64,000 nucleotides of DNA, taken from contig JAIYCV010000042.1 in the NCBI GenBank assembly GCA_027487845.1, forward strand, positions 372,001 through 436,000. The letters run 5' to 3'. Shown in pieces: positions 27,589 through 36,751 of this stretch. Under the pieces are notes generated by a model that saw nothing but the letters and a program-made list of their open reading frames with translations, was not told where the DNA came from and made no database searches. The stretch's first letter is position 1; the number at the start of each line of letters is the position of its first letter. Source of the DNA: Flammeovirgaceae bacterium. Lineage in GTDB: Bacteria; Bacteroidota; Bacteroidia; Cytophagales; Cyclobacteriaceae. Made by a program: the position numbers and the translations under genes.

Positions 27589-28284
27589 TTGGCGCTTACA
27601 ACAATCGAAAAATTATTCGCAGCTAAAGGTGGAGCATTTCTTGTTTCACCTTTTTCTTTGCAGCACAAGCTATCAAAAGCAAAAGCTTTTATTTTTGACT
27701 GGGATGGTGTCTTTAATTCGGGCACCAAAGGTGTTGGCCTCACTAGCAGTTTTAGCGAACCAGATGCAATGGGCACTAATCTACTTAGATTTAGTCATTG
27801 GTTACTGCGTGGCAGTTTACCAACCGTGGCCATCATCACAGGCGAAGCGAATGAATCAGCGATAAGCTTAGCCACAAGAGAGCATTTTACATCCATCTAC
27901 ACAAAAGCGAAAAATAAGATCGAATCGTTGCATCACTTTCTTGAAACCAATCACTTAACCGCTGAGGAAGTTGTTTTTATTTTTGATGACGTGTTGGACT
28001 TGGGCATGGCCAAAAAATGTGGGGTAACGATTCAGATACATAGAAATGCAAGCCCACTGCTCAACGATTTTATCCGCAAAGAAAGCCTTGCTGATTACGT
28101 TACGGCCAATGAAGGTGGCCAACATGCGGTGCGAGAGGTCTGCGAGTTAATCATTGGATTGAGAGGAAATTATTCTGAAACGGTTACCCATAGACTTGAA
28201 TTTTCATCAGAGTACCAAACCTATTTGACTTCGCGCCAAGCGGTTGATACGCTCGTATTCGCAGGTGGGGTTAAAATTCAATAA
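27589..28284 (+). CDS. KdsC-like HAD-superfamily phosphatase
   Basis: This 231-residue protein has HAD motif I FIFDWDGVFNSG (Asp nucleophile and DxD), motif II VAIITGEANES (the KdsC TG phrase), motif III Lys in KAKNKIESL and motif IV FIFDDVLDLGMAKKCG. It ends with GGQHAVREVCELI, matching the diagnostic C-terminus of KdsC (GGRGAVREVC). KdsC hydrolyses Kdo-8-phosphate to Kdo. It is longer than typical KdsC (about 170-190 residues), with about 25 extra N-terminal and about 45 extra C-terminal residues and a changed specificity loop. The substrate could therefore be a related sugar acid phosphate. It starts with TTG 2 nt after the aldolase stop and is probably co-translated. Confidence 0.87.
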   Translation: MALTTIEKLFAAKGGAFLVSPFSLQHKLSKAKAFIFDWDGVFNSGTKGVGLTSSFSEPDAMGTNLLRFSHWLLRGSLPTVAIITGEANESAISLATREHFTSIYTKAKNKIESLHHFLETNHLTAEEVVFIFDDVLDLGMAKKCGVTIQIHRNASPLLNDFIRKESLADYVTANEGGQHAVREVCELIIGLRGNYSETVTHRLEFSSEYQTYLTSRQAVDTLVFAGGVKIQ

Positions 28285-28397
28285 GGCTAATGTTAGCGCA
28301 ATGAATTTGATCCGCAATGTCGGTCTGACATAAATCAAAAAAAATCACTGCTTGCTTTGTTATTGAAGTTCCTTTAAGCCGCAGTTTATCTCTCGCC

Positions 28398-31287
28398 TCA
28401 AACCTTCTTTTTTGTTCTCTTCACTTTTTCTTTGGTGAACAAATCGGCTGTATATTTCTCATAGAGTTCAAATAGGAATTCCATGCGCTTTGCTTCGGAA
28501 GAAAATGGTAGGGGGCGATAGCAACTGTCAACAAACTTATCTAACTCTTGATGGGCGTGAACCAAATCGGTTGGCATAGTGAGTGGATCATACAAGTCGG
28601 CCAATGAGCTATCAGGATAACGCTCACGCACTTTTAATACTTGCTGTGCTAATTTTTCAACTCCTTGAATTTTTTGCTTCGGTAAATCTTGCGGCCACGG
28701 GAAGTTATTGTAAACTATATCCTTAGAATAACGAAAATCACTTTTCAATCTACCGCAAACGTTACGAACCCAAGTCATGTGCATTTCGGAACTAAGAATG
28801 CCAAAGTGAAATAGTGTAGTCTTTGGAATTGCAAAACAAGAATCACTGACAATGAAGTTTTTTGTAAAGAAGCCAAAAGGTACGTACTTTCTATTCTCTG
28901 ATGAATGACGTGGAATCAGTATAAAATCCGACTCTGGTTGTCTGATTTCACCAAATAGCGTTGGTGTTTCAGCGATTTTTCTTGTCGCTGCACGTGCGCT
29001 ATTCAAACGATATTTTTTAACATGCTCAACTCTAACAATTACTGCTGGCAGCTTCTTAATGTCTGATGGATTTGCATTCTTGAGCCATAAACACCACCTA
29101 TTATCACCATTTAAAAACTCTTTGGCACTAAGAACGGGGAAAAAATACTTTTTTGAATTGGGCTCAGTTTCTATAAAATCATTTTTTTCTTCCTCTGTAA
29201 ATAAAAAATTGCCATCATCATTGGGCATATTGCCAAAAGAAATTTGGGGGACTTTGCAAATAGGATTGGACTTCTTCTCGATCAGTAAGTCTTTGGCATC
29301 AACCAAATAAGGGTTAATATTTTTAGCCTTAATCTCTTGTGCCTCGCCTTTAATGTCTTCGTATTCAAAAATGCTTTTGTTTGGAGTGTCAAAACTTGCA
29401 AAGCCTATGATTACGCAATACACGGCTGCGTTTCCTTTCGCTTCATTACTCCATTTAAAGGTGCGGTGTGCAAAATGAATTTTGATGTTGTACTTATGCA
29501 ACATCTGCCCCCACAAAATACTTGTCTGCTCGCCTTGCACGATTGAATTGGTTGACACAAACGCAACTTTGGTACGTGTGCCTTGAATATATTTTGCGGC
29601 CTTTATATACCAAGCAGTTACATAGTCTAAAACGCCACTTCCTTGCACATGGTCAAATTCCCTTACTACCGAATCGCGTTGAGATTGGGTCATTATTTTA
29701 GAACCAATAAAAGGTGGGTTGCCTATGATATAATCAAACTTGCTTTCCTCGGCCACTGCTGGGCTTTTTCCCTTGTGGATTTCAATGGTTTCAGTTTGTA
29801 CGTTTAGTGTTTTATACTCGGCAGTTGGCTCTTCTACTAAAAATATATTGGCATGTTTGGCAATGATATTTATCGTGTTCACTGGGTTCAATAAACTTTG
29901 CCAATCCGTTGTCAAGGCATTGCCATGAATAATTTTAGCCGCTTTTTTCAATGGCAAACGCACAAAGTATTGACCAAACTCATTACTGATTGCCATGTTC
30001 ATTTGATGATCTATCAGCCACATGGCTACTTCGGCTATTCGCGCGGGGAACTCTTCGTACTCAATGCCGTGCATCATGTCAACGTCCAGCAAAATAATTT
30101 CGCGCACGTCTAACACACCCGTTCCGCTTTTTATTCAACGCTCTCAATACTTCAATCTCCAAAAGGCGTAGTTCGCGATACGTTATTACCAAGAAGTTAC
30201 CACAACCACACGCTGGATCGAGAAATTTTAATTGACTCAGTTTCTTATGAAATTCAGGTAGCTTATTCTTATTGGTTTTAATCGTATCAAACTCCTGCCA
30301 AAGTTCATCGAGGAATAACGGCTTTATAAGTTTGAGTATGTTTTTTTCGCTTGTATAGTGAGCACCTAAATTTCTCCGCTCTGTGGGGTTCATCACGCTT
30401 TGAAACATAGAACCAAAAATGGCGGGGGATATTTTACTCCAATCTAGATAACAACATTCTAATAGGCTTTGCCTCATCTTAGAATCAAAGCTTGCACTTG
30501 GCAACATTTCTTCAAACAATTTTCCGTTTACGTAAGGAAAAGCGTTAAGCTGTTCATCAAGATTTTTAAATCTCTTTTCAATTGGGGTATTTAGAACTTG
30601 AAATAGTTCCTGAAGTTTAGCCGCTAAGTCGCTTCCATCCTCTGAGGTACGTTGCTCAACGAATTCCTGAAATTGCTGCTTCTCAAATATGGTGGTGTCT
30701 TCGGCAAAGAGTAAAAACAGAATGCGGACAAGGTAGATTTCTAATGGATGTCCTTCATAACCGATTTCTTTTAGTCGGTCATGCAGCTTACCCATTAACT
30801 CTGCTGCCTTTATATTTACAGGGTCTTGCTCTTTGTATGTGCGCTTTTGATAACCTGCTATAAAGCCAAAGTGTTGAATATTGTTAACAAAATCCTTTAG
30901 TTTGAATTCGATGACTTTTGTTTCTTCAAGGTCGTGTAGCCTTATTATGTCAAAGTCAGATACAAGAATGTACTTGGGTAGTTCATGTTGCTTGATTCCA
31001 TACAGATAGTCTTTTGCTTGCGTGAATGCCTTGTCGAGGTTTTTGCCGCGACTTTTCATTTCTATTACCAAAGTGCCTTTCCAAAATAGATCTATATAGC
31101 CATCGTGCTCGTCAAGTTTCATTACCCTTTCCTCAAAGGTTGCCACCTTCTTGCGGCTTACTCAAAATACATTAAAGAACTCTACTAAAAATGGCTTTGC
31201 ATCTGCTTCTTCATTTTGAGTGTTTGCCCATTCCTTCGAGAATTTTAGTGCTCTATCTTTTATCTCATTCCAGCTTAATGCCGCCAT
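28398..31287 (-). pseudogene. MmeI-type (type IIG/IIL) restriction-methyltransferase, broken by a nonsense codon and a frameshift
   Basis: The intact reading starts at ATG 31287 (MAALSWNEIKDRALKFSKEW). It hits an in-frame TGA at 31162-31164, inside FFNVF-stop-VSRKKVATFEERV, where MmeI-like proteins normally continue with Gly (GGA would differ by one base). It then runs 30079-31146 with a nuclease phrase (IDLFWKGTLVIEMKSRG, EXK-type) and methylase motif I (FLDPACGCGNFL). The frame is lost at an A5 run (plus 30128-30132). Removing one base joins ALNK to SGTGVLDVREIILL, restoring the second half (28398-30116) with motif IV NPPFIGSK and the target-recognition region. The span is 3 x 963 + 1 nt, consistent with one inserted base. 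The repaired protein would be about 962 residues with one internal stop codon. It has probably lost function unless the errors lie in the assembly. Confidence 0.88.
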
Positions 31288-31558
31288 ACGCTTTTCTAAA
31301 TTACATGGCCAATTTAGTTATTTACGGCTGCTCTTTATACTGTGGGTGATTGAAGATTCTGTCTATCGCCTACGGAATAACACCAGAAACTGCCTCCAAA
31401 AGCAGAGGAGGCAAACACTAACTTCAACCTGTTTACAGAGTCTTACTTATACTCCTCCAACACAGGGAACTAGTTTGGAAAAAAGGTGAAATAGTTATGT
31501 AAAATGGCAAACTGGATTGCTTCAAAGAAGATACCTGTCGGCAAAAAGATGGCTTGAA

Positions 31559-32674
31559 TTATTTTAAGACAAGCATAGTTGCCGTTTGATTTACATGACC
31601 AATATACGTTTCGCCATAAGTACTGAAACCCACTGTTGGAATATCTGAAAAAAGTTCGCCATAGTTTTCAGTTCTTTTCTGGTCTTTCAATTCAAGCGTG
31701 CGCAAAATGCAATTGAAGTTTACTATGCCAGAAATTTCCCCAAAATCGGCTTTTGTTTTTTCTAAGTCAATTTTGGTTTCTTTTACTATATCGCGACCTT
31801 CTAAGATATTAAGTCCAAATCCTTCTTTCAGCGAGCAGAAAAACAAAATATCGGTACCTTCCTTCGTGTGCGGACTTCTAACAAACGGGTCGGCATTATC
31901 AAGGACAACGCCCAATGGGTATTTTGTAAAATACTTTGCTAAATCTTCTTCTTTAACTCCAATTGCTTCGGCATAAGCTTGACTGGCAGGCTTGTGATCA
32001 AATTCAATTACACGTCTTTGGGCTTCATTTACTTTGGTAGGCGTTAATATCTTATCGGTAACATTGAAACTCTGGGTTTTCAATATTGTAAACCCTTTGG
32101 CAGGCTTAATAAGGATTAGGAGCAGCGCGTTTTGATACGCCTTGCCGTTGGCATACAAATACGTATTTTTAAATTTGAGATCGTCACCGGCTGATCCGCC
32201 AACAAAAGAAACACTGGTTCTATTCCCAATTAAGTCATTGATTTCTTCTTCTACACCCGAGAGGCCATCGAATAATACCATCCCCACATACTTTGTAAAG
32301 TCTAGTGTAGCCAAAGGTTCGCCATAATACGTTTCAAATTTTGCAAACGCGGTATCAAGGCCGTTTATGCTGTTTTCCTTTATTCCTTCAACTACTTGTA
32401 GGTTTAAGTCTTCAATAACTTCCGATGAAAAGGCACTCGCCACCAGCGCGTTGTCTAACATTTTACCAGAGGTGATTTCACCTGAAGTGGAACATCCTAC
32501 CACAACTGAATCGGGAAAAGCCAATGCCATTTGGGCACTTAATTCAGTAGGGTCATAAATAGAACTGGCAAAAAATAGAACGAGCGTTGGTTTTACATCC
32601 TTCAATTGTTCGGTTATGTCTTTAACCGATCCTATTACCGAAGTATCTGTTGAGAACGCTGTTTTTGATTTCAT
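31559..32674 (-). CDS. FIST-domain signal-transduction protein
   Basis: This 371-residue protein resembles the FIST family, predicted sensory domains that bind small ligands such as amino acids. The FIST N part reads PTLVLFFASSIYDPTELSAQM and VVVGCSTSGEITSGKML, with the typical GCST.GEI core. GMVLFDGLSG and FVGGSAGDDLKFKNTYLY follow, and the FIST_C part begins about residue 225 with PASQAYAEAIGV. There is no output domain and no membrane segment, so it acts in the cytoplasm as a stand-alone sensor. A 68-residue gene lies upstream on the same strand and may be its partner. Confidence 0.88.
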   Translation of the reverse strand: MKSKTAFSTDTSVIGSVKDITEQLKDVKPTLVLFFASSIYDPTELSAQMALAFPDSVVVGCSTSGEITSGKMLDNALVASAFSSEVIEDLNLQVVEGIKENSINGLDTAFAKFETYYGEPLATLDFTKYVGMVLFDGLSGVEEEINDLIGNRTSVSFVGGSAGDDLKFKNTYLYANGKAYQNALLLILIKPAKGFTILKTQSFNVTDKILTPTKVNEAQRRVIEFDHKPASQAYAEAIGVKEEDLAKYFTKYPLGVVLDNADPFVRSPHTKEGTDILFFCSLKEGFGLNILEGRDIVKETKIDLEKTKADFGEISGIVNFNCILRTLELKDQKRTENYGELFSDIPTVGFSTYGETYIGHVNQTATMLVLK

Positions 32675-32737
32675 AATGGAGAGTTTAAATTTTTTTTGAT
32701 GCGCTTTAAAAATAGATCGTGCGGAGAAAACAAGTTA

Positions 32738-32944
32738 TCAATTAGACGAAACGCTAGGTATCATCACATTAAACTCTTTGGCTGCTTGGTAAATTTTCTC
32801 TAAAATAATAGGGTCATTTGGCGTTTCATCGGTTATGCTTTTTACAGGTATACCCTTCAGCATTAACTTCATAGTGTAGTTCATTTCTTGAAAGCTGTTC
32901 CCATTTGCTTTGGCGTAAATTATCGCATCAATAAGTTTTTTCAT
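32738..32944 (-). CDS. Small conserved-looking hypothetical protein
   Basis: This 68-residue soluble, mostly helical protein begins MKKLIDAIIYAKANGNSF and contains LKGIPVKSITDETPNDP, with no known motif. ATG 32944 is chosen because a further upstream TTG start (32962) falls inside the -7 box TATATTTG. It lies 63 nt upstream of the FIST gene on the same strand. Composition and promoter position support a real gene; the function is unknown. Confidence 0.6.
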   Translation of the reverse strand: MKKLIDAIIYAKANGNSFQEMNYTMKLMLKGIPVKSITDETPNDPIILEKIYQAAKEFNVMIPSVSSN

Positions 32945-32959
32945 ATGCTTGACTTTAGA

Positions 32960-32967
32960 CAAATATA
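32960..32967 (-). promoter_or_regulatory. Bacteroidetes -7 box before the small gene upstream of FIST
   Basis: The minus strand reads TATATTTG, an exact TAnnTTTG match 15 nt before ATG 32944. No matching -33 TTG is visible at 19-21 nt. Confidence 0.5.
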
Positions 32968-33079
32968 TCGAAGAAAATTAGCTTCTTCATTAATTCCTTG
33001 TTAACCCTTTCCACTTAGCGAAACGTGTTGCGCTGGCCGTGCTAGCAAAGCCGTTACCACTGCGAAAATTACTCTAGCT

Positions 33080-33838
33080 TTATTTTCTCGCACTTTCAGA
33101 AGAGAATGGTACGTAGGTAAATTCTATAATTACTGCCTCAGGCGTTTTGCTCCCCGGGTTTGAAAATTGAAATCCCGCTGAAAGCACCCAATGTTGATTC
33201 AGGTAATAGGCTCCGCCAACGGTGGTTTCACCTAAGTTATGGAGGCCCGAAATATTCTCGGCAATAAACAACAGCTTGTCCTCAATGATAGGCTGTTCTA
33301 GCCCAATTTGAAGCCCCAATCGGGTGTTTCCGCTAATTAATGGAAACCTGCTTTCCGAGCCCAAAAAAGTATTTGTTCCATAGTAAATCCCTGTAATGAT
33401 TTTCGATTTAAATGTTGGGATAATACTAACTAGATTAAGGTAATTATAAGACCCAAAATGTCCACCCTGAGAAAAGCCCGTTTGGGTTCCTATGGCTAAC
33501 TTGTGTCTATCGCTTAGCTCAAATGCTTTTTGAAAATTGACTAAGTAAAATGGAAAAACAGGATTGTTTCCGGAATTTGTGTTTGTTTGGATTAAGCTCC
33601 CCGCAGAGGTTGTATTTACATTTACTCCAACCAGATTAACTCCGACCTCCATATTCTTGCCCAAGCCGAAGCTAAAAGTTGAGTTTAACTGCACAACATC
33701 CGCTTCGATTGTTAACTGTTGTTGAAAGAAGGGCTTAGCTTTTGGAGTAATATCCGAAGAGGGGACATTAAACAAATTCTGCTGGCCAAAAACGGAGACC
33801 GATAAAAGAGAGAAAAAAACTAGCGTGAGACTTTTCAA
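33080..33838 (-). CDS. Exported hypothetical protein, probable outer-membrane beta-barrel
   Basis: This 252-residue protein has a signal peptide (MKSLTLVFFSLLSVSVFGQQ). The rest alternates hydrophobic and polar residues in beta-strand fashion with many Gly/Asn turns (FSFGLGKNMEVGVNLVGVNV, TRLGLQIGLEQPI, WVLSAGFQFS) and ends in strand FTYVPFS. This is what a small outer-membrane barrel looks like, though no named family is recognised. It is a single gene between polA and the small FIST-side gene. Confidence 0.75.
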   Translation of the reverse strand: MKSLTLVFFSLLSVSVFGQQNLFNVPSSDITPKAKPFFQQQLTIEADVVQLNSTFSFGLGKNMEVGVNLVGVNVNTTSAGSLIQTNTNSGNNPVFPFYLVNFQKAFELSDRHKLAIGTQTGFSQGGHFGSYNYLNLVSIIPTFKSKIITGIYYGTNTFLGSESRFPLISGNTRLGLQIGLEQPIIEDKLLFIAENISGLHNLGETTVGGAYYLNQHWVLSAGFQFSNPGSKTPEAVIIEFTYVPFSSESARK

Positions 33839-33907
33839 GAAAAAAATAAGTTACCTGTGCAAAGATAGTTGTTGTGCCGATTTGCTGTAGCAAGAATTAA
33901 AATCAGA

Positions 33908-36640
33908 TCAATGTGCCTCTAACCAATTTTTTCCAATTCCAACTTCTACCTCCATGGGCACTTCAAGCATCACCGCACCTTTCATTAATTCAATCACTTT
34001 TGGTTTTACAATATCTATTTCTTCTTTATGCAAATCGAAAACTAATTCATCGTGCACTTGCAAAATCATTTTGGATTGTAGTTTCTCTTTTTGAAGCCAA
34101 CGATGAATATTCACCATCGCAATTTTTATTATATCTGCTGCACTACCTTGTATGGGAGCGTTGATGGCATTTCGTTCGGCAAAGCCGCGGGTAGTAACGT
34201 TTCGGGAATTAATATCGCGTAGGTAACGCCTTCTTCCCAAAATCGTTTCTACATATTCCTTTTCACGCGCCATGTTGATGGCATCGTCCATATATCTTTT
34301 GATGGCAGAGAACTCAGTAAAATAAGATTCAATCATTTCGGCTGCTTCTGTTCTCGCGATGTTAAGATTTTGCGAAAGCCCAAATGCCGTGCTGCCATAG
34401 AGAATTCCAAAATTTACCTCTTTCGCTTTTCGCCTCATGTCGGGTGTTACTTCTTCTAAGGCCACTTTAAATACTTTGGCCGCAGTGGTAGTGTGGATGT
34501 CTCGCTTATTTTTGAAAGCTTCTATCATGGTTTGATCGTTCGCGAAGGAAGCGGCAATTCTTAATTCTATTTGCGAATAATCGGCCGACATAAAAAGAAA
34601 GTCATTACCTCGCGGCACGAAGGCACCTCGTATCATTCTCCCCTTCTCGGTGCGTATGGGAATGTTTTGTAAATTAGGGTTGTTGGAACTTAATCGGCCA
34701 GTTGCGGCAACCGCTTGCCGGAAATCGGAGTGGATTCTATGATCGGTTTTGCTCACCATTTTAGGTAACGCTTCTACGTAGGTAGAGCGAAGCTTTTCAT
34801 ACTCTCTGTATTCTAAAATTTTTCTCGCAATTTCGTGTTCGCCCGCCAACTTGCTCAGCACTTCTTCGCCCGTAGCGTACTGACCTGTTTTGGTCTTCTT
34901 CGTTTTGTCGAGCAATTTCATTTTGTCGAACAGCACCTCACCTAGTTGCTTTGGCGAGCCAATGTTAAATTCCGTGCCTGCCAATGAATAGATTTCTTTT
35001 TGAAGGATTTCAAGGTCAGCACGTAATGAGTCTCCTTGAATCTTTAGTTCAACCTCATCGATGCTAACTCCTTCAAACTCCATGGCAGCAAGCACTTGAA
35101 GTAATGGCATTTCAATGTCGCGCATCAACAACGAATGCCTTTTATCTTCTAGCTTCCGGTATAGTTTATGTTTCAATTGAAGGGCAAGGTCAACGCGTTC
35201 ACAAAACTGATTGGTTTTGTTCTCTTGCTCGGCTTGAAGTTGATAATCTAGGAATTGATTACACAAAATAGAAAGATCATGACTTGATTCTGGCTCGATG
35301 ATGTAATGTGCTAGCAACGTGTCAAACAACTGACCTTTTACTTCGATATCATATTTTTTTAGCGCAAGTATGGTATACTTAATGTTATGACCTACTTTTT
35401 TTATGGCACTATTTTCTAGTATTTTTTTGAATGAAGATAGGACTTCAGTGGAATCATTAACATCAACAAAGAAAGCCTCACCGATCGCGAAAGAGAACGA
35501 AATGTAATCGACTTTAAAATCAAAATTGGCAGCTCCGTTTGTGCCAACCTCAAGGCAAATTTCTTTTTGCACTTCTAATTTTTGTGCCAGGGCCGCTCGC
35601 TCTTCCGATGATATTACTGCGCGATAGTTTACAGCTGTGGCGTCAAAATTTTTCTTTTCGGCTGGAATTGATTCAACAGCCGGATTGGCTCCGCCAAACA
35701 TGGAAAGTTGAGATCCTTCATTTGAATGTGCTGTTGGAGTTGGCGTGGGTGACGGTGCGGTGAGACCAAAGATGCGCGGCATCATCGTTTTAAACTCAAG
35801 CTCCTCTAGTATTGGCTTTAGCTTTTCTACATCGGGTGAAGTATACAACAACTGCTGTTCATTGAATTCAATGGGCACATCTAAAATAATGGTTGCCAAT
35901 TTTTTCGAAAGCAACGCTTGGTCGCCAAACTGTTCTACACGTTCTTTTAATTTCCCTTTAAGAGATGCACTGTTGGCTAACACATTTTCAAGCGTGCCAA
36001 ATTGTTTTATTAAGTCGGCAGCAGTTTTTGGCCCCACGCCCGGTATGCCCGGAATGTTATCCGATGCATCGCCTTGTAAACCCAAGATATCAATCACCTG
36101 ATTTACATTTTCTATCTCCCACTTTTCACACACTTCCTTAATGCCCATAATGTCAACAGCGTTGCCCATGTAAGCTGGTTTGTATAGAAACACATTTTCT
36201 TTTACGAGCTGTCCGTAGTCTTTATCGGGAGTCATCATAAAGACGTCAAACCCCAGCGATGCCGCTTGCGTTGCCAACGTGCCAATCACATCATCGGCCT
36301 CAAAGCCGTCCATTTCCAAAACAGGGATGTTGAACGCCCTTATTATTTCCTTACACTTTGGCACGCCATAGCGAATGTCTTCGGGTGTTTCTTGACGGTT
36401 TGCTTTGTATTCAGTAAAAATCTCATCGCGAAAAGTGGGTGCAGACGTATCGAATGCCACGCCAATGTGCGTGGGTTTTTGCTTCTGAATAACTTCTAAT
36501 AACGTATTAGTAAAGCCAAAGGGCACACTGGTATTTAATCCTTTTGAGTTGATTCGTGGATTTTTTGTGAAGGCGAAATGCGCACGGTAAATAAGCGCAT
36601 ACGCATCCAAAAGGAAAAGTTTTTTTTGATTTGTTGACAT
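33908..36640 (-). CDS. polA: DNA polymerase I with degenerate 3'-5' exonuclease motifs
   Basis: This 910-residue polymerase has an N-terminal 5'-3' exonuclease (about 1-290; LLDAYALIYRAHFAF, GFEADDVIGTLA, DASDNIPGIPGVGPKTA). A linker (about 292-330), a 3'-5' exonuclease-like domain (about 335-500) and a family A polymerase domain (about 505-910) follow. Polymerase motif A is ADYSQIELRI, motif B RRKAKEVNFGILYG and motif C QVHDELVFDL. In the middle domain the metal-binding positions are changed. Motif I reads CLEVGTN (about 362-368) instead of DTET; motif II reads HNIKYTIL (Thr423 in place of Asp); motif III reads QFCERVD in place of YxxxD. Proofreading is therefore probably lost while the polymerase and 5' nuclease look intact. 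Confidence 0.96.
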   Translation of the reverse strand: MSTNQKKLFLLDAYALIYRAHFAFTKNPRINSKGLNTSVPFGFTNTLLEVIQKQKPTHIGVAFDTSAPTFRDEIFTEYKANRQETPEDIRYGVPKCKEIIRAFNIPVLEMDGFEADDVIGTLATQAASLGFDVFMMTPDKDYGQLVKENVFLYKPAYMGNAVDIMGIKEVCEKWEIENVNQVIDILGLQGDASDNIPGIPGVGPKTAADLIKQFGTLENVLANSASLKGKLKERVEQFGDQALLSKKLATIILDVPIEFNEQQLLYTSPDVEKLKPILEELEFKTMMPRIFGLTAPSPTPTPTAHSNEGSQLSMFGGANPAVESIPAEKKNFDATAVNYRAVISSEERAALAQKLEVQKEICLEVGTNGAANFDFKVDYISFSFAIGEAFFVDVNDSTEVLSSFKKILENSAIKKVGHNIKYTILALKKYDIEVKGQLFDTLLAHYIIEPESSHDLSILCNQFLDYQLQAEQENKTNQFCERVDLALQLKHKLYRKLEDKRHSLLMRDIEMPLLQVLAAMEFEGVSIDEVELKIQGDSLRADLEILQKEIYSLAGTEFNIGSPKQLGEVLFDKMKLLDKTKKTKTGQYATGEEVLSKLAGEHEIARKILEYREYEKLRSTYVEALPKMVSKTDHRIHSDFRQAVAATGRLSSNNPNLQNIPIRTEKGRMIRGAFVPRGNDFLFMSADYSQIELRIAASFANDQTMIEAFKNKRDIHTTTAAKVFKVALEEVTPDMRRKAKEVNFGILYGSTAFGLSQNLNIARTEAAEMIESYFTEFSAIKRYMDDAINMAREKEYVETILGRRRYLRDINSRNVTTRGFAERNAINAPIQGSAADIIKIAMVNIHRWLQKEKLQSKMILQVHDELVFDLHKEEIDIVKPKVIELMKGAVMLEVPMEVEVGIGKNWLEAH

Positions 36641-36701
36641 AGGGCGAAGGTAGGAATTAGTCGTTAGACATTAGGCAAAGTAGTAAGACAATCTAGCGCA
36701 T

Positions 36702-36728
36702 AAAAAAACCCGAAGGATTCCCTCGGGT
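36702..36728 (-). terminator. Intrinsic terminator after the dienelactone hydrolase gene
   Basis: On the minus strand ACCCGAGGG and CCTTCGGGT pair in a 9-bp stem (one G-U) with an AAT loop, followed by seven T residues. It lies 23 nt past the hydrolase stop and before polA, isolating the two transcripts. Confidence 0.85.
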
Positions 36729-36751
36729 CTTTAAGCAACAAATGGTTTTGC

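Noticed and set aside
30079-30160. Programmed -1 ribosomal frameshift in the restriction-methyltransferase gene
   Set aside because: The in-frame heptamer is T AAA AAG rather than A AAA AAG, and the frame change needed is equivalent to skipping one base (+1). With an additional in-frame TGA upstream, decay or sequence error is more likely.
31220-31489. 89-residue plus-strand frame next to the restriction-methyltransferase pseudogene
   Set aside because: Antisense to the 5' end of the pseudogene in part, with no motif and poor codon pattern. The 31288-31558 stretch holds nothing else I can support.
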